From Saccharothrix obliqua (GTDB taxonomy: Bacteria > Actinomycetota > Actinomycetes > Mycobacteriales > Pseudonocardiaceae), in the NCBI RefSeq assembly GCF_019375475.1, contig NZ_JAHXGQ010000001.1, positions 124,001-188,000 on the forward strand: a DNA stretch of 64,000 bases, written 5' to 3'. Below, one piece after another: positions 16,476-24,561 of the stretch (its first letter is position 1; every line of letters starts with the position of its first letter). The notes under the pieces are model-generated. The model saw only the letters and a list, made by a program, of their open reading frames with translations. It was not told the origin of the DNA and did no database searches. The position numbers and the translations under genes were made by a program.

Positions 16476-17251
16476 GTGAAGCCGAGCTGCGGGACGGGTT
16501 GCGCGCGGCGGTCCGCGACGAACCGCCCCTGGACTTCGACGCCGACGCGTTGATCCAGCGCGGCCAGGTCGCCCGGAAGCGGCGGCGTGCGCTGGTGGCC
16601 GTCGGGGTGGCGACCGCGGTGCTCACCGGGTCGGTGGTGTCGCTGCCGCTGCTGTCGCGGGACGCCGGGCAGGTCGACGCGTTGACGGCCGGTGTCCTGA
16701 CGACCGAGGCGGCGGGGCCGTCGTCGGCGACGACCGGGTCGGCGGTGACGCCCTCGGTGACCGCCGGTGCGCCCAGCGCGGTGCTGGCGGGCACCGACCA
16801 CCTGGCCGAGTACGCCGTGAAGCGGTTCCGGCAGTTGGTGCCCCAGGTGAGCGACGTGCGTGCGGAGTTCTCCGTGAACAAGGCGAAGGACGTCGAGGGG
16901 TACGTGACGGGGGTCGTGTACTTCGTGGACCGGGAAGGCAGTAGCGGTGTCACGGTGGTGCTCAGCGGTCCGCCGTTGGCGGTGACGCGTGACCAGTTCT
17001 GCGACAGCGCGAAGTGCGAGCCCTCGCGGCAGCAGCCCGACGGCAGCCACCTGGAGTTCGCCACGGCCGGCGGTCGGAGCAACATGATCACGCGGTCGGC
17101 CGCGCACTTCCGCACGGACGGGACCGTGGTGCAGGTCAACGGCTACAACTACGACCCCATGCAGGGCGGCAAGATCCGTGACGCGGTGCCCGTCACGGCT
17201 GATCAGCTGGTGAGTCTGGCCACCGATCCGAATCTCTCGTTGGGGGAGTGA
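16472..17251 (+). CDS. Membrane partner (putative anti-sigma-like) of sigma factor 2
   Basis: 259 residues. A cytoplasmic N-terminus (RDGLRAAVRDEPPLDFDADA) ends in a basic KRRRR-like stretch near residue 37 and is followed by one hydrophobic helix (about 40-58). A Thr/Ser/Ala-rich linker and a folded extracellular part with two cysteines (FCDSAKCEPS) follow. The opening matches the family DEPPLDFDxDALI seen ahead of other sigma-linked membrane proteins. The 4-base overlap with the sigma gene argues for fixed stoichiometry. It is probably a sensor and anti-sigma-like anchor; this is inferred from context. Confidence 0.7.
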   Translation: MSEAELRDGLRAAVRDEPPLDFDADALIQRGQVARKRRRALVAVGVATAVLTGSVVSLPLLSRDAGQVDALTAGVLTTEAAGPSSATTGSAVTPSVTAGAPSAVLAGTDHLAEYAVKRFRQLVPQVSDVRAEFSVNKAKDVEGYVTGVVYFVDREGSSGVTVVLSGPPLAVTRDQFCDSAKCEPSRQQPDGSHLEFATAGGRSNMITRSAAHFRTDGTVVQVNGYNYDPMQGGKIRDAVPVTADQLVSLATDPNLSLGE

Positions 17252-17345
17252 CTCGGGTGGGTGAGTAGGCGTCGGGGGAGGGTCCCCGGTCCCTGGGCGG
17301 CGGGCGTTGCGGGTTGCGACGTCCGTCGTCCGCTTATTTCGAGGG

Positions 17346-17557
17346 GTTTAAAAGCGTCCTCGCCGGACTGGCAGACCGCCAAGGAGAACTGGAAGAGCGC
17401 CGTCGTGTTCTCCCCGTATGGCCTGGTCAGAGACAACCACACTCGTTCCCTGGGCGCAAACGAAAAGCGTGTTTGCGCCCAGGGAACGAGCGCGGTTCGC
17501 TGGCGCGCAGGCCATACGGGGAGAACACGACGGGAGGTGAGGTGTGTGGCTGGCGCT
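17346..17557. repeat. Long palindromic repeat element, copy 1
   Basis: The core, 17401-17532, is a 132-bp imperfect palindrome. The outer arms are CGTCGTGTTCTCCCC plus GTATGGCCTG and their complement. The inner arms are CTCGTTCCCTGGGCGCAA and its complement around a short loop. The segments between outer and inner arms do not pair. The element also occurs inverted at 47563-47694, and similarity extends left into GCGTCCTCGCCGGAC-type flank. It ends just before the ComJ-like stop codon. No transposase is present. The 306-base gap after the sigma partner holds nothing else. Confidence 0.85.
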
Positions 17558-18079
17558 TTATCTCTTGCTTGTGGGTTGCCAGCCTGTCCAGCGTTTTTTC
17601 AGTGTTGGGGGGTGCGCTGAATTGCGCGGCCACAGTTGGAGTCGGTACGCGTCCATGCCTTCCGTTCGTGCTTTCGCGAGGTCGTAACCGCGTCCTGCGA
17701 TGCGGGCGCGGTACCGGCCAGGCGGCACTTCACACGGTATCGGCGGGCGACCGCCCGAGCCTTCGAACATCAATGTGCCGTGGGGGATGTCGAGGTCCGC
17801 GTCGACGACGTGGTCCCAATCCTCGGTATCCGCCGGTGGTTCCGTGCTCCACGTCTCGACCCGCATGGGAGTGTGGAAGTTCCATTCCGCCGGCGTGAGC
17901 ACATCTATCAGTCCGGCGGACAGGCCCACGTACCTCTCCGACGCGTATGCGTCGTTCAAGGCATCCATGACCGCGTTGTGCCCGTCAGGGCTTTCGTCCC
18001 AAGGGGCGACCGCGTAGATGTAGAACTGGTTGTAGCCGACCTCGATCTCCAGGTCCGTTGACGTCGTGGGTTGACTCAT
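17558..18079 (-). CDS. ComJ/Nin-like protein, putative inhibitor of the adjacent nuclease
   Basis: 173 residues, soluble and acidic. It opens with a strand-rich EIEVGYNQFYIYAV, then GLSAGLIDVLTPAEWNFHTP, and later CEVPPGRYRARIAGRGYD. This layout recalls ComJ/Nin, the protein that inhibits the nuclease NucA in Bacillus; I judge it a likely distant homologue. Its ATG overlaps by one base (TGATG) the stop codon of the nuclease gene when that gene is read with its -1 shift, so the two are translationally coupled and plausibly a nuclease/immunity pair. An unrelated DUF is possible. Confidence 0.72.
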   Translation of the reverse strand: MSQPTTSTDLEIEVGYNQFYIYAVAPWDESPDGHNAVMDALNDAYASERYVGLSAGLIDVLTPAEWNFHTPMRVETWSTEPPADTEDWDHVVDADLDIPHGTLMFEGSGGRPPIPCEVPPGRYRARIAGRGYDLAKARTEGMDAYRLQLWPRNSAHPPTLKKRWTGWQPTSKR

Positions 18080-18701
18080 CAGCAGGCCGGGTCCTTTGCT
18101 GTGTCCGTTCCCTGGTACGAACCTTGAGCGATGTGGTCGGGGTGGACGATCACCACCAAGTAGCTGTCGCCGTCACTGATACCGCGCGTACCGTACTGCG
18201 CGCGCAGCGTACCGCCTTGGCAGGCGTTCTCGCGAGGTGGAACCTCCATCTCGCGAGCCCCTTTCCCCCCTTCGGGGTGCTCGCGAAGGGGTATTCATCG
18301 CACTGGCCGCCGTAGGTACGGGGAAAGGCGGCGAGGCAGACCTGCTTGCGGTTCTCGGGTTCGGCAGCGGAGTCCTTCGTCAGGACTCCCGGTCTGCCCT
18401 CCCGCCATGCCCGGGAGATGTTCTGCGTGATGAAAGGCATTCGAGCGGCGTCGAAGGTGATGAACTTGAGGTCGTCGCAAGCCTGCTCGGCCAGGCTCTG
18501 CCGCGGTGTGCACTTCTTCACCTGCCCGGCTGCGCTCGCGGCCACCATGAACCGCGTTTCCCCTTCTCCTACGAGTTCCACACCGCCGGTCGCGCCGTCG
18601 AGTGAGTTCCCGATGCCCGCCTGGATCCTGGGCCAGAACACGACACCTGCCGCGACGAGCACCAGCGGCAGCAGCAGTCCGGTCCCCGATTTGGTTGCCA
18701 T
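18079..18701 (-). CDS. NucA/NucB-type deoxyribonuclease needing a -1 frameshift
   Basis: The product starts MATKSGTGLLLPLVLVAAG, a signal or anchor helix, and continues into a NucA/NucB DNase domain (FDAARMPFITQNI, VLTKDS, and the catalytic-site segment CDEYPFAST). In the opening frame it runs off the family pattern after GGKG and stops at 18150. One base back, the conserved end appears: VPPRENACQGG, then GDSYLVVIVHP, stopping at 18079-18081. Full length would be 207 residues. The switch falls at G GGG GGA (18270-18264, minus strand). It may be programmed slippage, a real mutation or a sequencing error in the G-run. The domain would act on DNA outside the membrane. Confidence 0.75.
18264..18270 (-). 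other. Candidate -1 slippery heptamer in the nuclease gene
   Basis: Read on the minus strand, the zero-frame codons are AAG GGG GGA AAG. The heptamer G GGG GGA has the X XXY YYZ form, and slipping back one base gives GGG GGG then AAA GGG GCT, which enters the frame holding the conserved C-terminus. No clear downstream stimulatory structure was worked out. Confidence 0.45.
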
Positions 18702-18920
18702 GTCTCCCTCGCGCTTACTCGCCTGAGGCAAGTGTGACATGTCGCAATGAGGGAAATCGCAAGTTCGGTCCACCGTCACTCGATGGCGCAACTGGTCGGT
18801 TTTTCACCGCATAATTGCGGGCCATTGCTTTGGTGTCGCTGGAGGGGCGGCTTGGATTGGGCTTGGTCGCGTCCGGGTCGTTGTCGGGGCCGAGGGGGAA
18901 GTGTGCGGGTGTGGGGTGGG

Positions 18921-18926
18921 TAGGCT
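18921..18926 (+). promoter_or_regulatory. -10 element (TAGGCT) of a leaderless purB transcript
   Basis: TAGGCT ends 6 bases before the purB GTG, with no ribosome site. The block TAGGCTTGGGC is nearly repeated before purC (TAGGCTTCGGCC). The rest of the 18702-18932 gap holds a near-palindrome TGTGACATGTCGCA at about 18730-18746, upstream of the nuclease start. Confidence 0.6.
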
Positions 18927-18932
18927 TGGGCG

Positions 18933-20360
18933 GTGACTAGCAAGCCTCGTATCGCCAACGTCCTCGCAGGTCGCTACGCCTCCGCGGAGTTGGCCACGCT
19001 GTGGTCCGCCGAGCACAAGATCGTCCTTGAGCGGCAGTTGTGGTTGGCTGTGTTGCGGGCCCAGGCGGAGTTGGGGGTCGCTGTCCCGGACGGGGTCGTG
19101 GACGACTACGCGCGTGTCGTGGAGTCCGTCGACCTGGCTTCCATCGCGGAACGGGAGCGGGTTTCGCGGCACGACGTGAAGGCTCGGATCGAGGAGTTCA
19201 ACGCGCTTGCCGGGCACGAGCACGTGCACAAGGGCATGACTTCGCGGGACCTCACCGAGAACGTCGAGCAGTTGCAGGTCCTGCGGTCGCTGGAGTTGTT
19301 GCGGGGCAAGGTGGCGGCCGTGCTGGCACGGCTGGCGCGCCTCGCGGTCGAGCACGCCGACCTCGTGATGGCCGGGCGGTCGCACAACGTGGCGGCCCAG
19401 GCCACCACCCTGGGCAAGAGGTTCGCCACGGTGGCGGACGAGGTGCTGGAGGCGTTCCGGCGCCTGGACGAGCTGATCGCCCGCTACCCGCTGCGCGGCA
19501 TCAAGGGACCGGTCGGGACGGCGCAGGACATGCTCGACCTCGTCGGCGACGCCGAGCGGCTGGCCGAGCTGGAGCGGGCCGTGGCCCGGCACCTCGGGTT
19601 CGAGCGCGTCCTGACCAGCGTGGGCCAGGTCTACCCGCGGTCCCTGGACTTCGACGTGCTGTCGTGCCTCGTCCAGCTCGCGGCGGGGCCGTCGTCGCTG
19701 GCCAAGACCATCCGGTTGATGGCCGGCCACGAGCTGGTGACCGAGGGCTTCAAGCCCGGTCAGGTCGGGTCCAGCGCCATGCCGCACAAGATGAACACGC
19801 GCTCGTGCGAGCGGGTCAACGGGTTCGCGGTCGTGCTGCGCGGCTACCTGTCCATGGTGGGGGAACTGGCCGGCGACCAGTGGAACGAGGGCGACGTCTC
19901 CTGCTCCGTCGTGCGGCGGGTGGCGTTGCCCGACGCGTTCTTCGCGCTGGACGGGCTGCTGGAGACCTTCCTGACGGTGCTGGACGAGTTCGGCGCGTAC
20001 CCGGCGGTCATCGCCAACGAGCTGGACCGGTACCTGCCGTTCCTGGCCACCACCAAGGTGTTGATCGCGGCCGTGCGGCGGGGCGTCGGGCGGGAGACCG
20101 CGCACGAGGCCATCAAGGAGAACGCGGTCGCGGTCGCCCTCGCCATGCGTGAGCAGGGCGCCGGGAACGACCTGGTGGACCGGCTCGCCGCCGACCCGCG
20201 ACTGCCGCTGGACCGGACCGAGTTGCAGGCCCTGCTGGACGACCGGCTGTCCTTCACCGGCGTGGCCGAGCAGCAGGTGGCCGCGGTGGCCGCCGAGGTG
20301 GCGACCGTGGTGGAGCGCTTCCCCGCCGCCGCCGGTTACGTGCCCGAGCCGATCCTGTAG
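18933..20360 (+). CDS. purB: Adenylosuccinate lyase
   Basis: This enzyme splits SAICAR to AICAR and adenylosuccinate to AMP, releasing fumarate in both. The 475-residue length is normal for the actinobacterial form. The superfamily signature GSSAMPHKMN lies near residue 280, with HVHKGMTSRDLTEN near 95 and AGRSHNVAAQATTLGKRF near 145. The GTG has a -10 box 6 bases upstream. The 3' end overlaps the convergent MerR-type gene by 25 bases. It lies between purD and purC in window order. Confidence 0.97.
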   Translation: MTSKPRIANVLAGRYASAELATLWSAEHKIVLERQLWLAVLRAQAELGVAVPDGVVDDYARVVESVDLASIAERERVSRHDVKARIEEFNALAGHEHVHKGMTSRDLTENVEQLQVLRSLELLRGKVAAVLARLARLAVEHADLVMAGRSHNVAAQATTLGKRFATVADEVLEAFRRLDELIARYPLRGIKGPVGTAQDMLDLVGDAERLAELERAVARHLGFERVLTSVGQVYPRSLDFDVLSCLVQLAAGPSSLAKTIRLMAGHELVTEGFKPGQVGSSAMPHKMNTRSCERVNGFAVVLRGYLSMVGELAGDQWNEGDVSCSVVRRVALPDAFFALDGLLETFLTVLDEFGAYPAVIANELDRYLPFLATTKVLIAAVRRGVGRETAHEAIKENAVAVALAMREQGAGNDLVDRLAADPRLPLDRTELQALLDDRLSFTGVAEQQVAAVAAEVATVVERFPAAAGYVPEPIL

Positions 20361-21040
20361 GCGGGTGGGTAGCGGCTCAGGTGGGCGGCCGCGGTGAGCA
20401 TGGCCAGGGCTCGGGCGGTCAGCTTGCGCTGCCACTCGTCCAGGGCGTTGGCCAGGGATTCCGCGCCGCCCGCCGCGCGGACCTGGCCGACGACGGTCGC
20501 GATGCGCGCCAGCGGGTAGCCGCCCCGGCGGAGCAGGTGGGCCAGTTCGGCGTCGCGGACGTCGTCCCGGTCGTAGCGGCGGTACCCGGTGCGCGGGTCG
20601 CGTGCCGGGGCGAGGACGCCCGCGTCCTCCCAGTTGCGCAGGGTGGCCGGGGTGACCCGGAGCCGGTGCGCGAGTTCGCCCACGGTCCGGGCCTCGGTGG
20701 GCGTGGTCGTCGGCGGGACCAGGTGCGGTACCGCCTCGCGCACGGCGGCCAGGGTGGCGCGGTCGCGGAGCAGTTGTTCGTGGCTGTGGTCGATGAGCAC
20801 CAGGGCCTCGTCCACGTCGCCGTCGTGCAACGCGTTCATGATCCGACCGGCGGTCGCGTGGCCGTGCGCCGGGATCAATGCCAGGTACGCGCGCAGCGCC
20901 GCCGCGTGGGTCTCGGTGTAGACCCGGTAGCCGCTGCGGGTGCGTTCGGCGGGCGGCAGGAAACCGCTCCGCTCGTAGTTGCGGACGGCCTGCGTCGAGA
21001 TGCCGTGCTCACGCGCCAGGTCGGAAGGACGCACGGCCAC
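20336..21040 (-). CDS. MerR-type regulator with two DNA-binding domains (TioE-like)
   Basis: 234 residues with two MerR helix-turn-helix/wing units. The first covers about residues 3-70 (SDLAREHGISTQAVRNYERS, then SGYRVYT). The second covers about 117-190 (TVGELAHRLRVTPATLRNWE, then GYRRYDRDDVRD). Such doubled MerR proteins are annotated as the TioE family. It is divergent from the esterase-like gene at 21142, and an inverted repeat (21110-21135) lies between them, so it probably controls that gene and itself. It overlaps the purB 3' end by 25 bases on the other strand. The effector is unknown. Confidence 0.88.
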   Translation of the reverse strand: MAVRPSDLAREHGISTQAVRNYERSGFLPPAERTRSGYRVYTETHAAALRAYLALIPAHGHATAGRIMNALHDGDVDEALVLIDHSHEQLLRDRATLAAVREAVPHLVPPTTTPTEARTVGELAHRLRVTPATLRNWEDAGVLAPARDPRTGYRRYDRDDVRDAELAHLLRRGGYPLARIATVVGQVRAAGGAESLANALDEWQRKLTARALAMLTAAAHLSRYPPAYRIGSGT

Positions 21041-21109
21041 CGCCGGTCGGGGTTCTCATCGGTTTGAGACTTTAGCGGGTCTGGTGCGTGGTCGGAGCGG
21101 GGCAAGTGC

Positions 21110-21135
21110 CAACCGTTCTGCCAAAGATACGGTTG
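21110..21135. promoter_or_regulatory. Inverted repeat CAACCGT-N12-ACGGTTG, candidate MerR operator
   Basis: Perfect 7-base arms at 21110-21116 and 21129-21135 lie 6 bases before the esterase-like ATG, in the divergent region facing the MerR-type gene. Confidence 0.5.
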
Positions 21136-21141
21136 AAGCCC

Positions 21142-22227
21142 ATGGACATCCGCGATGTGGTGACCCCGATGTGCGGGTTGCTGGCGCTCGGCGAGCCGAC
21201 GCACTGGGAACCGGCCTTCGGGCACGCGCGAAACGAACTGTTCGCGCGGCTGGTCGACCTCGGCTTCCGGTCGATCGCCCTGGAAACCGATCAGGTCGCC
21301 GCGCTCGCCGTGGACGACTACGTGCGGGGCGGCGACGGCGTGCTGGACGACGTGCTGGCGACGGGGTTCTCCCACGGGTTCGGCGCGCTGCCCGCCAACC
21401 GCGAGCTGATCACCTGGATGCGGGACCGCAACGCGGACCTGCCGGCGGGGCGGCGGCTGGCGTTCCACGGTTTCGACGCGCCCGTGGAGATGAGCGGTGC
21501 GCCTGGTCCGCGTCGCTACCTGGAGCACGTCCACGCCTACCTGGAACCCGACCGGCCGGATCACCGCATCGCCGACCTGGCGGGTGACGACGACTGGCGC
21601 GGCCCGGTGGGTGTTGCCGCGGTGGACGGGTTGCGGGTGGTCGCGGACGAACTGCTGATCGGCCTGCACGCGCGGGCGTCGGAGCTGATCGCGGCGACGT
21701 CGCGGGCCGCGTGGAACGGGGCGCGGGCGCACCTGGCCGCCGGGTTGGGGCTGCTGCGTTACCACCGGCAGGCCGCGACGGCGCTCGACCCGGCGGTCCG
21801 GTACGCCCGGCTGGCCGCCACCCGGACCGCGCTCATGGCGTTGAACCTGGCGGACGTCCGGGACGTCGAGGCGGGGCGCGGGCCGACGCTCGCCTTCACG
21901 CACAACGGCCACGCGCCGCAGCTCCGGGCGCACGTGTTCATCGCCGGGAGCCTGGGGCGCAGTGCGGCGTTCGGGCTGGCCGAACCCGCCGCGGACACCT
22001 ACGAGGGTGTGATCGGCTGGCGGGCAACTGCCTGCCCGCTCGCGGTCCCCGGTGAGGGTGCGTCCGGTGCTCCGCCCCTCGCGGGGACCGTCGGCGGCTG
22101 GGGGTTGGCCACGGCTGTCGGGGTCGGCGGTCGCCCGCGCACGGACACCGGGGTGCGGCCGGGCTACGTGCCGCTCGACCCGCCGACCGTCGCCGCCGCC
22201 GACGCGTTCCTCCACGTCGAGGGTTAG
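21142..22227 (+). CDS. Erythromycin esterase-family protein
   Basis: About 361 residues. The family's opening loop is LLALGEPTHWEPAFGHARNE, with the Glu-His-containing segment. ALETDQ near residue 50, LAFHGFDAP near 112, and a late His in LAFTHNGHAPQ match the active-site segments of Ere-type hydrolases. True Ere enzymes open macrolide lactones; many relatives act on other or unknown substrates, so resistance is only a possibility. I chose the ATG at 21142; a GTG at 21088 would place the inverted repeat inside the gene. The doubled-MerR gene runs divergently and is its likely regulator. Confidence 0.82.
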   Translation: MDIRDVVTPMCGLLALGEPTHWEPAFGHARNELFARLVDLGFRSIALETDQVAALAVDDYVRGGDGVLDDVLATGFSHGFGALPANRELITWMRDRNADLPAGRRLAFHGFDAPVEMSGAPGPRRYLEHVHAYLEPDRPDHRIADLAGDDDWRGPVGVAAVDGLRVVADELLIGLHARASELIAATSRAAWNGARAHLAAGLGLLRYHRQAATALDPAVRYARLAATRTALMALNLADVRDVEAGRGPTLAFTHNGHAPQLRAHVFIAGSLGRSAAFGLAEPAADTYEGVIGWRATACPLAVPGEGASGAPPLAGTVGGWGLATAVGVGGRPRTDTGVRPGYVPLDPPTVAAADAFLHVEG

Positions 22228-22292
22228 GCCGCGTCTTCAGCGGACGTCTTCCCGCGCCGGCGGGGGTGGTTCTGGAGGCTGCTGCCCGGCGA

Positions 22293-22413
22293 AACTTTCA
22301 GGAAGCCTGCCTGATAGTTAAGGCCCCGCCGGACCGCTGGCCTCCCCCGCGCTGGCTGGGGTGGTCGCGGGGGTGTCGCCTCGCGAAACTTTCAGGGAGC
22401 CTGCCTGAAAATT
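22293..22413 (+). repeat. CTTTCAGG hairpin repeat, cluster C (2 copies)
   Basis: Copies lie at 22293-22319 (right arm CCTGATAGTT) and 22387-22413 (right arm CCTGAAAATT), both in plus orientation, with the same GC-rich flanks (GGTGGTTCTGGAGGCTGC before the first). They fill the 262-base gap between the esterase-like stop and the convergent lipoprotein gene. Confidence 0.87.
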
Positions 22414-22489
22414 ACGGCCCTGACCGACCACCGTCTCCCGCGCGTCGGCGGAGGCGGTCCGGGGTGCGCTTCGGCTTGAGGGCGAGGCC

Positions 22490-22933
22490 CTAGGCGCGGT
22501 CCCAGAGCAGGCGGCCCCAGCGGTTTTCGGCGCAGCGCAGGGGGCGGCCGGCGGGGTCTACCGCCGTCGCGCCCTCCTCCTCGCACGGGAAGCCCGGCAC
22601 GGCCACGGGTGGTGGTTCCGCGGCACCGGTGGTCGGTTCCGGGCTCGGGGTGGTCGGCTGCGCTGTGGGTTCCGGGGGCGGTGTCGGGGTGGGGGTCGGC
22701 GGCGGCGGGGGTGGGGGTTCCTCCTCCACCACCGTTGTCACCGCCGCCCGCGCCGTGGGTGTCGGGGTGGTCGTGGTGGTGCGCACCGAGATGGAGGCCA
22801 CGGTCGGCACCGACGTCGGGACGTTCGACGTCGTGATGCTCGGCAGGGGCACCGGGGCCGCGTCCGGTTTGCCGCATCCGCTCAGCAGCAGGCCGGTGGC
22901 CAGGCCCGCGGCGAGCGCTGTTCGCGCCGTCAC
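22490..22933 (-). CDS. Proline/threonine-rich lipoprotein
   Basis: 147 residues with lipobox LLSGC (Cys20). The middle (about 35-110) is a low-complexity Thr/Pro stretch with a run of prolines, likely extended across the wall. A short C-terminal part with two cysteines (GFPCEEEGATAVDPAGRPLRC) may be a small disulfide-closed domain. I recognise no family. It stands alone between the hairpin repeats and the ABC transporter operon. Confidence 0.75.
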   Translation of the reverse strand: MTARTALAAGLATGLLLSGCGKPDAAPVPLPSITTSNVPTSVPTVASISVRTTTTTPTPTARAAVTTVVEEEPPPPPPPTPTPTPPPEPTAQPTTPSPEPTTGAAEPPPVAVPGFPCEEEGATAVDPAGRPLRCAENRWGRLLWDRA

Positions 22934-22981
22934 GGCGCACAGGGTAGGGCCGATCGCCGTGATCGGCCCGCCGTGCGCCGC

Positions 22982-23731
22982 TCAGAGGCGGCCGGCCTCG
23001 GTGATCCGCCTCAGGAACTGCCTGGTCCGCTCGTGCCTCGGCGTGCCGAAGACCTGATCGGGCGGTCCCTCCTCGATCAGTCGCCCGCCGTCCAGGAAGC
23101 ACACCCGGTCCGCGACCTGGCGGGCGAAGCCCATCTCGTGCGTGGCCATCAGGATGGTCATCCCCTGCGCCGCCAGCTCGCGCACCAGCGCCAGCACCTC
23201 GCCCACCAGCTCCGGGTCCAGGGCGCTGGTCACCTCGTCCAGCAGCAGCAGCCGCGGCGAGTACGCGAGGGCGCGGGCGATGGCGACGCGTTGCTGCTGA
23301 CCACCGGACAACCGGTCGGGGTAGTCGGCGGCGTGGGCGGCGAGACCCATGCGGGACAGCAGCTCGCGTGCGGTCCGCTCCGCCGCCGCACGTGGCGTCC
23401 CGTGCACCTCGCGCGGCGCCAGGGTGATGTTGTCCAGCACGGTCATGTGCGGGAACAGGTTGAACGCCTGGAACACGATGCCCATCCGCCGCCGCGCCGC
23501 GTCCGGGTCGGCACGGGGGTCGGAGACGTCGGTCCCGTCCAGCACGACCTGACCGTCGTCCAGCTCCTCCAACAGGTTCACGCACCGCAGGAGCGTCGAC
23601 TTGCCCGAGCCGGACGAGCCGATCAGCACGACCACCTCGTGCTCCCGCACGTCGAGGTCGACGCCGTCCAGCACGGTGCGCTGCTGGTAGCGCTTGACCA
23701 GGCCGCGGACGCTGAGCACGGGCGTTGTCAT
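22982..23731 (-). CDS. Polar amino acid ABC transporter ATP-binding protein
   Basis: 249 residues with Walker A GSSGSGKST (near residue 38), Q-loop FQAFNLFPHM, signature LSGGQQQRVAIARAL, Walker B LLLLDEVTSALDP and the switch histidine in MATHEMGFAR. The set is typical of the GlnQ/HisP group. It hydrolyses ATP to drive the permease encoded just upstream. The ATG at 23731 overlaps the permease stop by 4 bases (ATGA). It is the last gene of a three-gene minus-strand operon. Confidence 0.94.
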   Translation of the reverse strand: MTTPVLSVRGLVKRYQQRTVLDGVDLDVREHEVVVLIGSSGSGKSTLLRCVNLLEELDDGQVVLDGTDVSDPRADPDAARRRMGIVFQAFNLFPHMTVLDNITLAPREVHGTPRAAAERTARELLSRMGLAAHAADYPDRLSGGQQQRVAIARALAYSPRLLLLDEVTSALDPELVGEVLALVRELAAQGMTILMATHEMGFARQVADRVCFLDGGRLIEEGPPDQVFGTPRHERTRQFLRRITEAGRL

Positions 23732-24561
23732 CGGGCTCCCTGGCGGTGGGCCGCGCGCCGGGCGGCGGCGTCGGCGAGCCGGGCGGACGGCACGGCCAGC
23801 AGCACGAACAGCAGGCCCGCCACCACGTACGGGGTGAAGTTGTACGACGCGGCCTGCTCGATCTGCGCCGCGCGCACCGCGTCCACCGCGCCCAGCACGG
23901 AGATCAGGCCGCAGTCCTTCTGGAGCGCCACGAAGTCGTTGAGCAGGGCCGGGGTCACCCGGCGCACCGCCTGCGGCAGCACGACCAGGCGCATCGTCTT
24001 CCGGTGCCCGAGGCCGAGCGACCTGGCCGCCGCCACCTGCGACGGGTGGACCGACTCGATGCCCGCGCGGAACACCTCGGCCACGTACGCCGTGTAGGTC
24101 AGGACCAGCGCCACGCCGCCGAGCACCACGTAGTCGTTGGGCACGCCGGTCAACCGCAGCGCGGGCAGGCCGAAACCGACCAGGTACAGCGTGATGATCA
24201 GCGGCACGCCGCGGAACAGGTCCACGTAGGCCGTGGCCAGCAGTCGCAGCGGGAACCAGACCGCGCCGCGCAGGGTGCGCAGGGCCGCCACGCCGAGCGC
24301 GAGCACCAGGATCACCGTGCCGCACACGAAGAGCACCCGCAGGTTGAGCCACAGGCCGTCCAGCACGGCGGGCAGCGCGCGCCACGCCGTCGCCGGGTCG
24401 AAGAACGAGTCGCGCACGCGCGGCCAGCCCGGTGCGCGGGTCACCGCCAGGTAAGCGGCGACCGCGAACACCAGGGTCGACACCAGGGCGACCGCGGTGG
24501 ACCGGCGGGCGCGGGAGCGCCGGTAGGCCGCGCGCTCCCGCTGGAGTTCGCTGACGCTCAC
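23728..24561 (-). CDS. Polar amino acid ABC transporter permease
   Basis: 277 residues. An N-terminal cytoplasmic part (SVSELQRERAAYRRSRARR) is followed by a helix at about 20-38 and then the HisM/GlnP-type permease core. Its coupling (EAA) segment is VAAARSLGLGHRKTMRLVVLPQA, given here in two pieces: VAAARSLGLG and KTMRLVVLPQA. It forms the membrane channel. I chose the GTG at 24561, which overlaps the binding-protein stop by 4 bases (GTGA), over a GTG at 24597. The single permease gene suggests a homodimer. Confidence 0.92.
   Translation of the reverse strand: MSVSELQRERAAYRRSRARRSTAVALVSTLVFAVAAYLAVTRAPGWPRVRDSFFDPATAWRALPAVLDGLWLNLRVLFVCGTVILVLALGVAALRTLRGAVWFPLRLLATAYVDLFRGVPLIITLYLVGFGLPALRLTGVPNDYVVLGGVALVLTYTAYVAEVFRAGIESVHPSQVAAARSLGLGHRKTMRLVVLPQAVRRVTPALLNDFVALQKDCGLISVLGAVDAVRAAQIEQAASYNFTPYVVAGLLFVLLAVPSARLADAAARRAAHRQGAR

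Noticed and set aside
17401..17532. Palindromic element as an insertion sequence
   Set aside because: There is no transposase, no clear target duplication that I can see, and only 132 bp; at most it is a non-autonomous element.
17314..17898. 194-residue open frame through the palindromic element
   Set aside because: It reads through the inverted repeat and then antisense to the ComJ-like gene; the frames in the two element copies do not agree in any real protein.
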